A stretch of 64,000 bases of DNA from NORP240 sp965222175. Its GTDB lineage: Bacteria > Pseudomonadota > Gammaproteobacteria > Pseudomonadales > Pseudohongiellaceae. The stretch spans positions 1,426,001-1,490,000 of the forward strand of contig OZ244938.1 in assembly GCA_965222175.1 (NCBI GenBank), in the 5' to 3' direction. The position numbers and the translations under genes are program-made. Under the pieces are notes generated by a model. It made no database searches. It saw only the letters and a program-made list of their open reading frames with translations, and was not told the origin of the DNA. Each line of letters begins with the position of its first letter. Position 1 is the first letter of the stretch. Positions 63,165 to 64,000 of this stretch are shown in pieces.

Positions 63165-63659
63165 TCATTGCAGGGGCTGGAATTCCTTGGGCAGCAACAC
63201 CACCCGGGTTTTTGACAGCCGATCGTGAGCCGCGTCGCCGTTACGGTCCACCAGCAGCCACAGGTAGCCCAGTCCCAGGCAGAAAAAAGCCGGCCAGGCG
63301 AGAACCAGACGCAGCAGGGCCCGGGAGGGTTGCAGCAGGTGGCCGTTGGGGTCCTGCACCCGCAGGCGCCAGGCCAGCATGCCCAGAGTCTGACCGCTTC
63401 GGCACCAGAACCACAGGTAGAAGGCCGTGGTGGAGGCGATCATGGCCAGGAACAGCACACCGTCCAGCACCGGGTCGGTCTGGACGGTGCCATCCACCAG
63501 CTCACTGGTATCGGGACCCACCACCAGCTGAACCAGGAAGCCGATCAGCATCCAGATGGCAACCACCAGGAATCCGTCGTAAAGCAATGCTGCCAGCCGG
63601 CGCAACAGTCCTGCACTGGGCAGAGTCGCCGGTTCCAGGTCCTTGAGATTGACAGCCAA
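63165..63659 (-). CDS. RDD family membrane protein
   Basis: This 164-residue protein of the RDD family has the opening motif RRLAALLYDGFLVVAIWMLI with Arg-Asp in the first helix, a second helix (VLFLAMIASTTAFYLWFW), GQTLGMLAWRLRVQDPNG, and a third helix (LVLAWPAFFCLGLGYLWLLV). RDD proteins are small membrane proteins, some of which move ions. Function here is unknown. The only start in the right position is TTG at 63659, seven bases after the pntB stop codon, with GGAG about 13 bases before it, so it may be coupled to pntB. Confidence 0.8.
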   Translation of the reverse strand: MAVNLKDLEPATLPSAGLLRRLAALLYDGFLVVAIWMLIGFLVQLVVGPDTSELVDGTVQTDPVLDGVLFLAMIASTTAFYLWFWCRSGQTLGMLAWRLRVQDPNGHLLQPSRALLRLVLAWPAFFCLGLGYLWLLVDRNGDAAHDRLSKTRVVLLPKEFQPLQ

Positions 63660-63665
63660 CGGCGG

Positions 63666-64000
63666 TTACAGCTCCTTTACGGCCTGGATCAGTTCATTGG
63701 CAGCTTTCTGTCCATCGCCAAAAAGCATGCGGGTGTTGTCGGCGAAAAACAGCGGGTTCTCGACGCCGGAAAATCCTGCACCCCGGCCACGCTTGATAAC
63801 GACGACATTCTGTGAATCCATGGCATTGAGGATCGGCATGCCGTAAAGTGGGCTGCTGCTGTCATTTTTGGCCGAAGGGTTTACCACGTCGTTGGCGCCG
63901 ATGACCAGGCTCACCGTGGTGTTCTTGAAATCGGCATTAATGTCTTCCATGTCATATATGAGGTCGTAAGGAACACCCGCCTCGGCCAGCAGTACGTTCA
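63666..64000 (-). CDS. pntB: NAD(P) transhydrogenase beta subunit, C-terminal part (partial)
   Basis: The gene runs off the right edge. The visible 111 residues are the NADP-binding domain of PntB: NVLLAEAGVPYDLIYDMEDI, VSLVIGANDVVNPSAKNDSS, PLYGMPILNAMDSQNVVVIK and RGRGAGFSGVENPLFF. These match the C-terminal domain III closely, with the GANDVVNP motif for NADP(H). The complete enzyme, with PntA, couples proton movement to hydride transfer between NADH and NADP+. The alpha subunit must lie beyond the window. Confidence 0.95.
   Translation of the reverse strand, partial: NVLLAEAGVPYDLIYDMEDINADFKNTTVSLVIGANDVVNPSAKNDSSSPLYGMPILNAMDSQNVVVIKRGRGAGFSGVENPLFFADNTRMLFGDGQKAANELIQAVKEL

Noticed and set aside
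1..64000. tRNA, rRNA or CRISPR arrays
   Set aside because: I scanned by eye and found no tRNA-like cloverleaf with a GGTTCGAATCC-type arm, no rRNA sequence and no array of spaced repeats.

Overview
The window is about 58% GC by eye, densely coded on both strands, and looks like the chromosome of an aerobic gammaproteobacterium. The evidence is the gene orders ribF-ileS-fkpB-ispH, purK-purE, pepA-holC-valS and lptF-lptG, together with a glnK-amt pair, a RegB/RegA-type redox two-component system and a PQQ dehydrogenase. Nothing in it points to a plasmid or phage. I see no rRNA, tRNA or CRISPR array.

Region 1-10133 is a co-directional run of membrane and envelope genes: the 3' end of a membrane protein, a caspase/C13-like protein without the usual cysteine, a TPR protein fused to a HExxH peptidase domain, DUF4159, a MoxR ATPase, a DUF58 protein and a BatA-like VWA membrane protein. 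A separate TPR protein follows. This is the MoxR/DUF58/VWA type of cluster in an expanded form. A 140-bp nested inverted repeat follows directly, then an RND efflux pump with its adaptor (minus strand), an SDR oxidoreductase, a RegA/RegB pair (minus strand) and a fatty-acyl-CoA ligase.

Region 20000-34000 is more accessory. It holds a secreted repeat protein, a metallo-beta-lactamase-fold protein, a lipoprotein with a C-terminal haem motif, Amt/GlnK, an MFS transporter with a textbook terminator, a broken SBF-family symporter, a possible 36-aa gene or small RNA with its own terminator, a BamE-like lipoprotein, an esterase-like protein, an ECF sigma/anti-sigma/DUF4252 operon behind 12-bp tandem repeats, a YdeP-type molybdopterin oxidoreductase, and a small membrane protein ending in an 18-bp minisatellite.

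Region 34000-55000 is mostly housekeeping: an ATP-grasp protein next to an OlsF-like double acyltransferase, ribF, ileS, fkpB and ispH (without lspA between ileS and fkpB), a DUF4139 protein, purK-purE, valS, holC, pepA, a thioesterase, lptF and lptG. A 264-bp MITE with 24-28 bp inverted ends lies between holC and valS. Fragments of the same element lie near 21.2 kb and 63.1 kb.

Region 55000-64000 holds a dihaem cytochrome c with a PQQ dehydrogenase, a four-gene divergent chaperone-usher-like locus, an RDD membrane protein and the 3' end of pntB. The best candidates for something undescribed are the chaperone-usher-like locus, the expanded MoxR/VWA cluster, the small gene/sRNA unit at 26.5-26.7 kb and the MITE family.
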